Assembly (NCBI GenBank): GCA_963749675.1
Contig: CAVVNT010000004.1
Coordinates: 62,001-126,000, forward strand
DNA length: 64,000 nucleotides
Direction: 5' to 3'
Source of the DNA: Roseitranquillus sp963749675
Lineage (GTDB): Bacteria > Pseudomonadota > Alphaproteobacteria > Rhodobacterales > Rhodobacteraceae
A program made the translations under genes and the position numbers. A model generated the notes under the pieces. That model had not been told where the DNA came from, did no database searches, and was given only the letters and a program-made list of their open reading frames with translations. Shown piece after piece: positions 37,936-47,642 of this stretch (its first letter is position 1; every line of letters starts with the position of its first letter).

Positions 37936-38478
37936 TCAGAGCGCGATGCCGATGACGATGATCATCAGCAGCGTGTAGAGGGCGACGCCGCCTAAGATCA
38001 GCACATAGTGAAAGTTCGTCGTGATGCTCGCCTTTGCGATCTGCCCCGCCTGGTACATCAGGTCCGGCCACGTGTAGCTGACGAAGTCGCCCTGGGTGAA
38101 AACCGTCTTTATGCGCCCCTCGGCGTCGACAACGGGCAGGCGACGAAACCGCTCGTTCGACATGATCCTGAGCCAGTCGACGATGTTGTCGTCTTCGCGC
38201 GCGATGCGCGGCTCGCGCGTCATGACCTCCTCGAGCGTCGTCGTGTCGGCATTGCGGCCGGCGTTCACCACCTTGCCCATCAGGTCCCGCTCGGTGAAGA
38301 CACCGAGCACTTTGTCTTGCGCGTCAACGACGATGACCGACCCGTACCTGTTGTCGCACATCGCTGCGACCGCATCCCTGACAGTCGTGTCGGCGGGACG
38401 GGTGAGCGGCTTCGGCTTGGACCTGAACTCAGGCCGATCCTTGATCCTGGTTCCGCTGCGCGTCTCTTCGGCGGCCAT
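37936..38478 (-). CDS. Tandem CBS-domain protein with C-terminal membrane helix
   Basis: A 180-residue protein with two CBS motifs, an adenosyl-ligand sensing module. CBS1 covers about 28-85 (TVRDAVAAMCDNRYGSVIVV, GVFTERDLMGKV) and CBS2 about 90-145 (LEEVMTREPRIA, RFRRLPVVDAEGRI). The C-terminus has one membrane segment (YVLILGGVALYTLLMIIVIG). The target is unknown; no transporter or enzyme partner is adjacent. Divergent from selO. Confidence 0.8.
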   Translation of the reverse strand: MAAEETRSGTRIKDRPEFRSKPKPLTRPADTTVRDAVAAMCDNRYGSVIVVDAQDKVLGVFTERDLMGKVVNAGRNADTTTLEEVMTREPRIAREDDNIVDWLRIMSNERFRRLPVVDAEGRIKTVFTQGDFVSYTWPDLMYQAGQIAKASITTNFHYVLILGGVALYTLLMIIVIGIAL

Positions 38479-38584
38479 GTTCGTCTCCTTCGAAACTTCG
38501 TTTGGGGACTGCTACGGACCGGAGCGCGGCCTGGATGACACGCGGGGGCTGGTGCCGGGGTGCGGGCACACCTACGTCTCGGGC

Positions 38585-39971
38585 ATGCCGATCGCCTTCG
38601 ACAACAGCTACGCACGCCTGTCCGACCGGTTCTATGCGCGGCTGGATCCGACCCCGGTACGCGAGCCCACGCTGATCCGGCTGAACGAGGGCCTGGCGCG
38701 CAAGCTCGGGATGGACCCTGTCGACCTCGGTTCGCCCGCCGGCGTGGCGATGCTTGCAGGCAATACGGTGCCGGAGGGGGCGGAGCCTCTGGCGCAGGCC
38801 TACGCCGGCCATCAGTTCGGCGGGTGGGTGCCACAGCTGGGGGATGGCCGCGCGATCCTGCTGGGCGAAGTCGTCACGGCGGACGGCCGCCGCGACATCC
38901 AGCTCAAGGGCTCCGGCCGCACGCCTTATAGCCGGATGGGCGACGGGCGTGCATGGCTCGGGCCGGTCCTGCGGGAGTACGTGGTGTCGGAGGCGATGCA
39001 CGCGCTCGGCATCCCGACGACCCGCGCGCTCGCAGCGGTCGCGACGGGAGAGACGGTCCTGCGCGAGGCGCCACTGCCCGGCGCGGTGCTCACCCGCGTC
39101 GCGAAGAGCCATATCCGGGTCGGAACATTCCAGTTCTTTCTTGCCCGCAACGACCTGGAAGCGCTGGCGGATCTGACGCAACACGTGATAGCCCGGCACT
39201 ATCCCGAAGCCGAGACTCCGCTCGACCTTCTGCACGCCGTCGTGGCGGCGCAGGCCGAACTGGTCGCCGCCTGGATGAGCGTCGGGTTCATCCACGGGGT
39301 AATGAACACCGACAACATGCAGATCGCGGGCGAGACGATCGACTATGGGCCCTGCGCCTTCATGGACGGCTACCATCCCGACACCGTGTTCTCGTCGATC
39401 GATCGGTTCGGCCGCTATGCTTATTCCCAGCAGCCCCAGGTCGCGGCCTGGAATCTTGCCCAGTTCGCGACGACGCTCCTGCCGCTGATGGGCGAGCAGG
39501 ACGCGGCGGTGGAGGCCGCGACGCAGGCGGTGCATGGGTTCGCGCCCGCCTACCAGGCGGCCTGGCTCGGACGTCTCGGCGCCAAGCTGGGCCTCAGCGC
39601 GCCGGGGCCTGGCGACGTGGACCTGATCCACCGTCTTCTGGACCTCATGGCGGCCGAACGCGCCGATTTCACGCTGACGTTTCGTCAACTGGCCGAAGGC
39701 GCGAGCCTCCCGCCGGCGTTCTCGGACTGGGAAGACCACTGGTCGATGCGTGCCCCGGACCGGAACTCTGATGCTGAGGTGCAACCCGGCCGTGATCCCC
39801 CGCAACCACCGCGTGGAAGAGGCCATCGCCGCCGCAGCAAGAGGCGACTTCGCGCCGTTCCACCGGCTGGTGGACGGGACCGCCAGACCCTTCGATGCGG
39901 CGCTGGACGACGCGCTCGCGACGCCGCCGAAACCCGGCGAAGAGGTGACGCAGACGTTCTGCGGCACCTGA
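38585..39971 (+). CDS. selO: Protein adenylyltransferase SelO (frameshifted as read)
   Basis: Pseudokinase-fold enzyme that transfers AMP to protein hydroxyl groups, with roles in redox stress (YdiU/SelO family). Family blocks: QAYAGHQFGGWVPQLGDGRA, LKGSGRTPYSRMGDGRAWLG, and the metal-binding region GVMNTDNMQIAGETIDYGPC. The frame breaks at 39760-39761 (GACCGGAAC for GACGGAAC); correction continues into NPAVIPRNHRVEEAI and gives 461 residues. It ends TFCGT: Cys third from the end, where animal SelO has selenocysteine. Confidence 0.87.
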
Positions 39972-40022
39972 ATGGCCTTGCCAGCCGGCCGCCGATGCGC
40001 AAGATGACTGGGGGAGCGCCTA

Positions 40023-41171
40023 GTGGGTGAAGGTGCAAGCGTGAGCAGGGTAAATACAGTCTCGAGCGAAGATCGCGCCCGACTGACGGCCCTCACGTCG
40101 CTCGACATCCTCGGCACCCCGAGGGAGCGGGATTTCGACGACATCGTGGCCTACGTCGCGCGCCTGTGCGATGTGCCGATCGCGCTCATCTCGCTGGTTG
40201 GGGCAGACCGGCAGTGGTTCAAGGCCTCCTGCGGCTTCGACAGCGACGGGACGTCGCTCGACCAGGCGATCTGCCTCCACGCCCTGCAGGAGGAGACGTT
40301 CCTCGAAATCCCCGACACGGCGGCGGATGCGCGCACGCGCCACAACAAGCTGTGTCAGGGCGACGCTGCGGTGCGGTTCTATGCCGGCGCCGTGCTCAGG
40401 CTCGACGACGGCGTCCCGGTCGGAACGCTTTGCGTCCTGGATCGCAGACCGCGGCAGCTCACCGACACCCAGCGCGAGACGATGGAACTCCTGGCCCGTC
40501 AGGTCGTGCGCCAGATGCAGTTCCGTGAAGCGCTCTTGACGCAGCAGCGCCTGCAGGGAGAGATCGACCACCGGGTGAAGAACTCGCTCCAGATGGTGGC
40601 CTCATACCTGCGGCTGCAGCGTCGCGGCGCTGGAGGTGAAGCAAGCGACGTGCTCTCGCGCGCAGAGCAGCAGGTTGCCGCAATCGTTGCCCTGCACGAC
40701 GCGTTGAACGCAGGTGGAGCGACCGGCACGATCGATCTGGCCAGCTACCTCGGCCGCATCGCCGACCTGCTGACCCGCACGTTGCCGGCCAATCTCCGGA
40801 TTGAGGCGGACTTCTCCGCCGCGGCGTGCGACGGCGCGCGCGCCGGTGCCGCGGCCGTGATCGTCAACGAGTTCGTCGCCAACTCCGTCAAGCACGCCTT
40901 TCCGGAAGACAGGCCCGGGCTGATCCGGCTTGGCGGGACGATTTCCGGCGGGTGCTACAAGTTGATGCTTGAGGACGACGGCGTCGGGTTCGCAGGAGAG
41001 GCCAGGCTCGGGTTGGGCCTGTCCATCATCGACGCCGCGGGACGGCAACTCGGAGCATCGCTGGACCGGCCTGCGTCTTCGCGAGGCGCCAGTCTCGTCG
41101 CGGTCTTCCACGCTGACAGCTCGACGCGAGGGGGCGCTGCTGCGGCACCAGCCTCGGCCGCCGCGGGCTAA
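40023..41171 (+). CDS. GAF-domain sensor histidine kinase (HisKA_2 type)
   Basis: A soluble sensor kinase of about 382 residues. GAF domain (about 20-165) with VPIALISLVGADRQWFKASC, a HisKA_2 dimerisation motif with the phospho-accepting His in EIDHRVKNSLQMVASYLRLQ, and a HATPase domain with IVNEFVANSVKHAF and LEDDGVGF. The start is GTG at 40023; another GTG lies at 40041. No membrane segment. No response regulator is adjacent, so it is an orphan kinase. The GAF ligand is unknown. Confidence 0.85.
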   Translation: MGEGASVSRVNTVSSEDRARLTALTSLDILGTPRERDFDDIVAYVARLCDVPIALISLVGADRQWFKASCGFDSDGTSLDQAICLHALQEETFLEIPDTAADARTRHNKLCQGDAAVRFYAGAVLRLDDGVPVGTLCVLDRRPRQLTDTQRETMELLARQVVRQMQFREALLTQQRLQGEIDHRVKNSLQMVASYLRLQRRGAGGEASDVLSRAEQQVAAIVALHDALNAGGATGTIDLASYLGRIADLLTRTLPANLRIEADFSAAACDGARAGAAAVIVNEFVANSVKHAFPEDRPGLIRLGGTISGGCYKLMLEDDGVGFAGEARLGLGLSIIDAAGRQLGASLDRPASSRGASLVAVFHADSSTRGGAAAAPASAAAG

Positions 41172-41309
41172 TCTGCGGCGGGTCGGGCCGCCGGGCAAAC
41201 CTCGCAGCGCGGCACAAGTCAGCGCGCGATCCGATGACGGGCGGCCGGATCGCAACACACTGCGCGGTGCGGTCTTGACGGCCTCGCCGCCGCGGGAGAG
41301 GTCAATGCC

Positions 41310-42152
41310 ATGACCGAATATGTCGTACTGGACGTCTTCACCGACAGGGTCTTCGGGGGAAACCCGCTCGCGGTCTTCCCGGATGCGTCTGGCCTGCCCG
41401 AGGACGCTCTGCAGAAGATCGCGCGAGAGTTCAACTTCTCCGAGACGACGTTCGTCTATCCCGCGGAAGATCCAGGCACGACGGCGCGCGTGAGGATATT
41501 CACTCCGACGGGAGAGATACCCTTCGCGGGCCACCCCACCATCGGGACAGCGATCGCCCTTGCAGGGCTTGGGCATGGGCCGGACATGACCTTCGAACTC
41601 GGCGTCGGACCAATCCCGGTGCGCGCGACCGACAACCACGCGGAATTCACGACGCGGCACCCGCTGTCGCGCGACGAGGGGCCGGACTCCTCCCTCGTCG
41701 CCGCGTGCGTCGGGCTTGCGCCCGGCGACCTGAGCGGTCCGCCCGTCGTGGCCTCTGTGGGGCTGCCGTTCATCCTCGCTGAAGTGGCGAGCCGTGACGC
41801 CCTCGCGCGCGCCGCGCCGGCCGGCGACCGGTTTCGTCAGCTTCGCGCCGCGGCAGCCGGCGACGCGATCACCGCGATCTACCTGTTCGTCCGCGGCGGA
41901 AACGACGTCAGCGCCAGGATGTTCGCCCCGCTGGACGGTGTTGCCGAAGATCCCGCCACCGGGAGTGCGGCGGCGGCGCTGGCGGCACACCTCGCCGACC
42001 TCGAAGGCGGTGTGATCGATCTGATCGTCTCGCAGGGCGTCGAGATGGGCCGGCCGTCACTCATCGACGTCGCTGTCCGGGGTCCCGCGGTCACCGTCGC
42101 CGGGCGCGCCGTCGAAGTGATGCGCGGCACGCTGATCCTGTCGCTGCCGTGA
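41310..42152 (+). CDS. PhzF family isomerase-like protein
   Basis: A 280-residue protein of the PhzF/diaminopimelate-epimerase-fold family. Two matching lobes: YVVLDVFTDRVFGGNPLAVF with FNFSETTFVYP (catalytic Glu in FSETTF) and GEIPFAGHPTIGTAIAL; the second lobe has MFAPLDGVAEDPATGSAAAAL. Family members are often uncharacterised; no phenazine genes are present, so phenazine synthesis is not implied. Coupled to a Fur-family gene at its stop. Confidence 0.85.
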   Translation: MTEYVVLDVFTDRVFGGNPLAVFPDASGLPEDALQKIAREFNFSETTFVYPAEDPGTTARVRIFTPTGEIPFAGHPTIGTAIALAGLGHGPDMTFELGVGPIPVRATDNHAEFTTRHPLSRDEGPDSSLVAACVGLAPGDLSGPPVVASVGLPFILAEVASRDALARAAPAGDRFRQLRAAAAGDAITAIYLFVRGGNDVSARMFAPLDGVAEDPATGSAAAALAAHLADLEGGVIDLIVSQGVEMGRPSLIDVAVRGPAVTVAGRAVEVMRGTLILSLP

Positions 42153-42565
42153 TGGAATCGATCGGTGAGCGGGCCGAGGCCAAGGGTCTTCGGATGACTG
42201 GCCAGCGGCGGATCATCGCCGCAGTCCTCGATGGCGCCGAAGACCATCCGGACGTGGAGGAGCTTCACGGTCGCGCCGCCGCACTGGACCCCGGCATCTC
42301 CATCGCGACCGTCTACCGCACGGTGAAGCTGTTCGAGGAGGCGGGCCTTCTGGAGAGGGTGGAGTTCCGCGACGGCCGCGCACGCTACGAGGACGCCGAG
42401 AGGGACCACCACGACCACCTGATCGACCTGCAGTCGGGCGAGGTCATCGAGTTCTGCGACCCGGAGATCGAGGCTCTGCAGGAGAAGATCGCGGCACGGC
42501 TGGGATACGACCTGAAAGGACATCGGCTCGAGCTCTACGGTGTACGATCCAAAACCCCGCGATGA
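42152..42565 (+). CDS. fur: Fur/Mur family metal-responsive regulator
   Basis: A 137-residue Fur-family repressor. An N-terminal winged helix (GLRMTGQRRIIAAVLDGAED, then ISIATVYRTVKLFEEAGLL for DNA contact) is followed by a dimerisation domain with metal-binding ERDHHDHLIDLQSGEVIEFC. The H-H-D-H pattern and C-terminal LEIY-like ending LELYGVRSKTPR fit the alphaproteobacterial Fur that often acts as a manganese regulator (Mur); which metal is inferred. ATG 42152 overlaps the upstream stop; GTG 42149 is an alternative. Confidence 0.87.
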   Translation: MESIGERAEAKGLRMTGQRRIIAAVLDGAEDHPDVEELHGRAAALDPGISIATVYRTVKLFEEAGLLERVEFRDGRARYEDAERDHHDHLIDLQSGEVIEFCDPEIEALQEKIAARLGYDLKGHRLELYGVRSKTPR

Positions 42566-42799
42566 CCAGGCGGCGCACCGGAGCGACGTGCGAGCAGCGC
42601 CGCCGACAATGCTTCAAGACAGACGGCCCGTCGCAGCTGTCATGGCGTGTGCCCCCCTGCTCCAAAGGCAAATCCCGCTGCGCCTTGGAATAGCGGATGC
42701 AAGCTTGGCCGCAGGAGTCAGCGGTCGCCCCGACAGAGTTTCCTCGCTACGTCCGAAGTGGTAGACGGCGCTGAAAATCGGACCAGAGGGGCCCTTTCC

Positions 42800-44074
42800 A
42801 TGAGCACCATCATCGACATCGTCGGACGCGAGATTCTCGACAGCCGGGGCAACCCGACGGTGGAGGTCGATGTCCTCATCGCGGACGGAACAATGGGCCG
42901 CGCCGCCGTTCCGTCAGGCGCCTCGACCGGAGCGCACGAGGCGGTGGAGCTAAGGGACGGTGACAAGTCCCGCTACGGCGGCAAGGGCGTGACCAAGGCT
43001 GTGGCGTCAGTCAACGGCGAGATCGCCGAGGCGCTCGTCGGCTTCGACGCGACCGAGCAGGAAGCGATCGACGCCGCGATGATCGAGCTCGACGGGACGG
43101 AGAACAAGGGCCGCCTCGGCGCCAATGCGATCCTCGGCGTGTCGCTGGCGGCAGCAAAGGCGGCGGCGGATTTCACCTCGCAGCCGCTGTTCCGCTATGT
43201 GGGCGGGACCTCGGCGCGCGTCCTGCCGGTGCCGATGATGAACATCATCAATGGCGGCGAGCACGCCGACAACCCGATCGACATCCAGGAATTCATGATC
43301 ATGCCGGTCTCCGCCGGAACGATCGCCGACGCGGTTCGGATGGGCTCCGAGATCTTCCAGGTGCTGAAGAAGGAGCTGTCTGCCGCCGGCCTCTCCACCG
43401 GCATCGGCGACGAGGGGGGCTTCGCGCCCAACCTCTCAAGTACGCGGGAGGCGCTGGATGTCATCCTCAAGGCGATCGAGAAGGCGGGTTACACGCCTGG
43501 CGATGACGTGATGCTGGCGCTCGACTGCGCGTCGACTGAATACTACAAGGACGGCGCGTATCATATGGAGGGAGAGGGGAAAACGCTGTCTCCCGACGAG
43601 AACGTCGCCTATCTGCGCGCGCTGATCGACGACTATCCGATCCTGTCGATCGAGGATGGCTGCGCCGAGGACGACTGGGACGGCTGGGCCGCGCTGACGC
43701 AGGCGCTCGGCGACAAGGTGCAACTGGTGGGCGACGACCTGTTCGTGACGAACCCCACGCGCCTCGCCCGCGGGATAGACTCGAACGTCGCGAACTCGCT
43801 GCTGGTGAAGGTGAACCAGATCGGCACGCTGTCCGAGACGCTGGCGGCCGTCGATATGGCGCACCGCGCCGGCTATACCTGCGTGATGTCGCACCGCTCC
43901 GGCGAGACGGAGGATGCGACGATCGCCGATCTGGCGGTGGCGACCAATTGCGGGCAGATCAAGACCGGCTCGCTCTCACGCTCCGACCGGCTCGCGAAGT
44001 ACAACCAGCTGATCCGGATCGAGGAGATGCTCGGCGAGACGGCGCGCTACGCTGGCCGCTCGATACTCCGATGA
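42800..44074 (+). CDS. eno: Enolase
   Basis: Glycolytic 2-phosphoglycerate dehydratase, 424 residues. Motifs: VGREILDSRGNPTVEVDV at the start, GAILGVSLA-like ANAILGVSLAAAKAAA, LPVPMMNIINGGEHADN, and the enolase signature LLVKVNQIGTLSETL followed by VMSHRSGETED. Start ATG 42800 follows AGAGGGG; the preceding 234 bases after fur hold no clear gene. Intact. Confidence 0.95.
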   Translation: MSTIIDIVGREILDSRGNPTVEVDVLIADGTMGRAAVPSGASTGAHEAVELRDGDKSRYGGKGVTKAVASVNGEIAEALVGFDATEQEAIDAAMIELDGTENKGRLGANAILGVSLAAAKAAADFTSQPLFRYVGGTSARVLPVPMMNIINGGEHADNPIDIQEFMIMPVSAGTIADAVRMGSEIFQVLKKELSAAGLSTGIGDEGGFAPNLSSTREALDVILKAIEKAGYTPGDDVMLALDCASTEYYKDGAYHMEGEGKTLSPDENVAYLRALIDDYPILSIEDGCAEDDWDGWAALTQALGDKVQLVGDDLFVTNPTRLARGIDSNVANSLLVKVNQIGTLSETLAAVDMAHRAGYTCVMSHRSGETEDATIADLAVATNCGQIKTGSLSRSDRLAKYNQLIRIEEMLGETARYAGRSILR

Positions 44075-44580
44075 CGGCGACGGTTCGCCTGGCGGAGAGC
44101 GAGGCGGACCTCTCCGCCGTCCGCGACCTGTGCTGGAAGTACCGCAATGTCCTGCTGGAGCGGACGCGCGACCGGCCGGAGCTGCTGGATTATTACTACA
44201 CGACGGCGGTCTACGGGACGCTCCTCGCCACGCTGGAGGAGGAGCACGCGCGCCCTGCCGGTGCGATCTTTCTTGCCGAACTCGATGGCCACGTCGTGGG
44301 CTGCGGCATGTTCCGCACGCTCGAACCCGGCGTCTGCGAGATCAAGCGCGTCTACGTCGAGGACACCGCGCGAGGGCGGGGCGTGGGCCAGGCGATCTGC
44401 AAGGTGGCGATGGCGCAGGCGCGAGCGGACGGCTTTCACACCATGAAGCTCGACACTATTAGCCGCCTGCCGGAAGCTGTCTCGCTCTACGAGGGCATGG
44501 GTTTCCTCCCCTGCGCGCCGTTCCATAGCCCGCCGCCCGAGATCGCCGATGACATCCTGTTCTATCAACATCCGCTCTAG
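44071..44580 (+). CDS. GNAT family N-acetyltransferase
   Basis: A 169-residue acetyl-CoA-dependent transferase. The GNAT core shows IFLAELDGHVVGCGMFR, the acetyl-CoA loop VYVEDTARGRGVGQAICKVA, and LDTISRLPEAVSLYEGMGF. Substrate unknown. Its ATG overlaps the eno stop by four bases, so it is co-translated with enolase, probably incidental to function. Confidence 0.85.
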   Translation: MTATVRLAESEADLSAVRDLCWKYRNVLLERTRDRPELLDYYYTTAVYGTLLATLEEEHARPAGAIFLAELDGHVVGCGMFRTLEPGVCEIKRVYVEDTARGRGVGQAICKVAMAQARADGFHTMKLDTISRLPEAVSLYEGMGFLPCAPFHSPPPEIADDILFYQHPL

Positions 44581-44595
44581 CCACATCGCGCCGGC

Positions 44596-45021
44596 GTGAG
44601 CCTTTCCGCCGCAGACGTCATCACGCGGCTCGACCTCGCGGCGCACCCCGAGGGCGGCTGGTATCGCGAGACCTGGTCGGCTCCGGGCGACGGCCGGCCG
44701 CTCGGCACATCGATCTGGTTCCTGCTGAGGGAGGATGAGCGAAGCCACTGGCACCGCGTCGACGCCGATGAGCTGTGGCTTTGGCACGTCGGCGCGCCGC
44801 TTACTTCTTCGCTGGCGCAGTCGAAGCAGGGACCCGCGGAGGACGCGGTCCTGGCGCCGGACCTCGCCGCCGGCGCCCTGCCCCAGCGCGTCGTCCGCGC
44901 CGGCTGGTGGCAGGCCGCGCGGCCGGTCGGCGGCTGGACGCTGGTGAGTTGCGTGGTGGTGCCGGGCTTCAGCTTCGACGGGTTCGAGCTTGCGCCGTCG
45001 GATTTCGACGTGCCGCGCTGA
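44596..45021 (+). CDS. Cupin superfamily (DUF985) protein
   Basis: A 141-residue single-domain cupin of the DUF985/Cupin_5 type. Landmarks: DLAAHPEGGWYRETW near the N-terminus, FLLREDERSHWHRVDADELW for the first cupin motif, and GWTLVSCVVVPGFSFDGFEL at the end. Function unknown in the family. Start is GTG at 44596. It follows the GNAT gene by 15 bases and ends 10 bases from the convergent anmK stop. Confidence 0.82.
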   Translation: MSLSAADVITRLDLAAHPEGGWYRETWSAPGDGRPLGTSIWFLLREDERSHWHRVDADELWLWHVGAPLTSSLAQSKQGPAEDAVLAPDLAAGALPQRVVRAGWWQAARPVGGWTLVSCVVVPGFSFDGFELAPSDFDVPR

Positions 45022-45031
45022 GCGCCGGCAT

Positions 45032-46108
45032 CTAGGGCCGTGACAGCCGCCCGCCGGCCATCGGCCGTGGTACGCCTGTCGTTCCGGGCAGCGTAAGCGG
45101 CAGCCCTTGCAGCACGCGGGCGGCGAGGAAGGCGAACGCCTGCGCCTCCAGCATGTCGCCGTCGAGGCCCACCGCCTCCACCGGCTCGACGGCGAGACCG
45201 GTCCGCTCTTGCAGCGCGGTCATCATCGTCCGATTGTGCCGCCCCCCGCCGGTCACCAGGACTCGATCCGGCCGCGAGGGGCAGAGCCGAAGGCCCGCCA
45301 TCACGCCCGCCGCCGCCACCGCGACCAGCGTCGCCGCGGCATCCTCGGTCGCGAGGTCGTCGACGGCGCTTCCCAGCCACGGGAACGCCCCCCGATCCAG
45401 CGACTTCGGCGCGGATCGTGCAATGTAGGGGTCTGCGAGAAACCGCCTCACGATCTCCTCACTCGGCTGGCCACTCGCGGAAAGCACCCCGCCCTCGTCC
45501 CTGGCGGCACCGGTCCGGGCTGCGATCAGGTCGTCGATCGGGGCATTTGCCGGGCCGGTGTCGAACGCCACCACCGCACCCGGCGCCTCGGCCTCCGCCC
45601 CGGCATCGAGCCAAGTCAGGTTGCCGACCCCGCCGAGATTGAGCACCGCCACCGGGCCGGAGAGCCCTGCCCATCTCGCCGCGGCGTGGTGGAAGAGCGG
45701 TGCAAGTGGCGCCCCTTCTCCACCTGCCGCCACGTCGGCTGTGCGAAAGTCCCACGCCACCGGGGCGGCAAGCGCACGCGCCAACGCAGCGCCGTCGCCG
45801 ATCTGCAGCGTTCCCCGCCCGCGCGGCTCATGCGCGACGGTCTGGCCATGGAAGCCGATGACGTCCGGCGCCGCGAACTCCGACAGCAGGGCGGCATGGG
45901 CGTCGGTGACCACCTGTGCGGCCGCCTTGACCGCAGCCCCTTCCCACTGTCCCAGGGCGGCGCGCAGCTGCGCGCGCTCCGCGTCGGAATAGGCACGGTA
46001 GCCCGATGGCCCGAGGCTGCTGATCGTCGCGCCGTCGGTGAGGACGATGGCCGCGTCGACCCCGTCAAGCGACGTGCCGGACATCGTCCCGAGAGCCGTC
46101 AGCGTCAT
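45032..46108 (-). CDS. anmK: Anhydro-N-acetylmuramic acid kinase
   Basis: Cell-wall recycling kinase converting 1,6-anhydro-MurNAc to MurNAc 6-phosphate, 358 residues. The N-terminal ATP loop GTMSGTSLDGVDAAIV, VIGFHGQTVAHEP, the sugar-site segment AVLNLGGVGNLTWLD, FDTGPANAPIDDL and the C-terminal VLVTGGGRHNRTMMTAL are all present. The start at 46108 sits opposite tyrS, 63 bases away and divergent, a pairing common in Rhodobacterales. Confidence 0.92.
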   Translation of the reverse strand: MTLTALGTMSGTSLDGVDAAIVLTDGATISSLGPSGYRAYSDAERAQLRAALGQWEGAAVKAAAQVVTDAHAALLSEFAAPDVIGFHGQTVAHEPRGRGTLQIGDGAALARALAAPVAWDFRTADVAAGGEGAPLAPLFHHAAARWAGLSGPVAVLNLGGVGNLTWLDAGAEAEAPGAVVAFDTGPANAPIDDLIAARTGAARDEGGVLSASGQPSEEIVRRFLADPYIARSAPKSLDRGAFPWLGSAVDDLATEDAAATLVAVAAAGVMAGLRLCPSRPDRVLVTGGGRHNRTMMTALQERTGLAVEPVEAVGLDGDMLEAQAFAFLAARVLQGLPLTLPGTTGVPRPMAGGRLSRP

Positions 46109-46171
46109 CTCTTTCCCTGCCCCACACCCGCGTGTAAGAGAAGCCTCCGCCAAAGACTGGACGCAAGACGC

Positions 46172-47440
46172 ATGACCTACCACCCGAAATCCGAGTTCCT
46201 GCACGTGATGCAGGCGCGTGGCTTCATCGCCGACTGCACCGACCTGCAGGGCCTCGACGATGCGCTCACGGACGGGATGGCAACGGGGTACATCGGCTAC
46301 GACCTGACGGCGAGCTCGCTGCATATCGGGCACCTCGTCCAGATCATGTCGCTGCGGTGGCTGCAGAAGACCGGGCACAGGCCGATCACTCTGATGGGCG
46401 GCGGCACCACCAAGGTCGGCGACCCCTCGGGCCGGGACGAGATGCGCCGCATCCTGCCGGTCGAGCAGATCGAGGCGAACGCACAGGGCATCCTCAGCGT
46501 CTTCGACCGCTACGTCCACTACGGCGAGGGGCCTACGGACGCGCTCAGGCCGAACAATGCGGAGTGGCTGGACCAGCTGCGCTACATCGACTTCCTGCGC
46601 GACATCGGGCGGCATTTCACGATCAACCGGATGCTGGCGTTCGAGAGCGTCAAGTCCCGCCTCGACCGCGAGCAGGCGCTGAGCTTCATCGAGTTCAACT
46701 ACATGCTGCTGCAGGCCTACGACTTTCTCGAGCTGCATCGCCGCTACGACTGCGTCCTGCAAATGGGCGGGTCGGACCAGTGGGGCAACATCGTCTCGGG
46801 CGCCGACCTGATCCGCCGGGTCGAGGCGAAGGAGGCGTTCGGCCTGACCACGCCCCTGGTGACGCGGGCCGACGGCAAGAAGATGGGCAAGTCGGCCGAG
46901 GGCGCGGTCTGGCTCAACGAGGACATGATGTCGTCCTACGAGTTCTGGCAATGGTGGCGGAACGTTCCCGATGCCGACGTCGCCAAGTTCCTCAAGATGT
47001 TCACCGAACTGCCGCTCGGGGAGTGCGAGCGGCTGGGCGCGCTCGGCGGGCAGGAGATCAACGAGGCCAAGATCGTGCTCGCGAACGAAGTCACCGGCCT
47101 CTGCCGCGGCGCCGGTGCGGCTGCGGCGGCCGAGGCGACGGCACGCGAGGTCTTCGAGAAGGGCGGCGTCGGTGACGACCTGCCGACACTGGCGTTGACG
47201 GCGGGCGAGGTCGGCGAGGGCATCTCGATCGTCCAGCTCATCGTCCGGTCCGGGCTCGCGAAGTCGGGCAAGGAGGCGAAGCGCCTGATCGCCGAGCAGG
47301 GCGCGCGGCTCGATGACGCGCCGGTAACCGATCCGGGATTGGTGCTGGACCGCGCGGCGCTCGCCTCGCCGATCAAGCTGAGCGCGGGCCGCAAGCGGCA
47401 TGCGCTGGTGACACTCAGGGAGACGCCGGCCGGGCAGTGA
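46172..47440 (+). CDS. tyrS: Tyrosyl-tRNA synthetase
   Basis: Class I aminoacyl-tRNA synthetase, 422 residues. HIGH motif in SSLHIGHLVQIM (about residues 47-58), QMGGSDQWGNIVSGADLIRR, KMSKS-type loop KKMGKSAEGAVWL, and a C-terminal S4 RNA-binding domain (KSGKEAKRLIAEQGARLDD). Frame intact and full length. The 202 bases after it, before ggpP, hold no clear gene and probably contain the ggp promoter. Confidence 0.95.
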   Translation: MTYHPKSEFLHVMQARGFIADCTDLQGLDDALTDGMATGYIGYDLTASSLHIGHLVQIMSLRWLQKTGHRPITLMGGGTTKVGDPSGRDEMRRILPVEQIEANAQGILSVFDRYVHYGEGPTDALRPNNAEWLDQLRYIDFLRDIGRHFTINRMLAFESVKSRLDREQALSFIEFNYMLLQAYDFLELHRRYDCVLQMGGSDQWGNIVSGADLIRRVEAKEAFGLTTPLVTRADGKKMGKSAEGAVWLNEDMMSSYEFWQWWRNVPDADVAKFLKMFTELPLGECERLGALGGQEINEAKIVLANEVTGLCRGAGAAAAAEATAREVFEKGGVGDDLPTLALTAGEVGEGISIVQLIVRSGLAKSGKEAKRLIAEQGARLDDAPVTDPGLVLDRAALASPIKLSAGRKRHALVTLRETPAGQ

Positions 47441-47642
47441 TCCGCCCGCGAACACCGTCCCCGGCGGGATTTCATTGCCCGGCGCTGCCTGAGACACCCC
47501 AGCCAACCGCTCCATCGGCAGGCTTCCTGTCCGGATGCGCCGTTGGTGTGGATACCGGCGCGTTCCTCTGCTACCCGTCTGGCAGGAACGCACGCCGGCT
47601 CCCTATGCCGGTGGCCACGTATGCTGAGACAGGAGAGCCGGC

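Noticed and set aside
41310..42152. Phenazine biosynthesis
   Set aside because: The gene is only a PhzF-family member; no other phz genes are nearby and most relatives have no link to phenazines.
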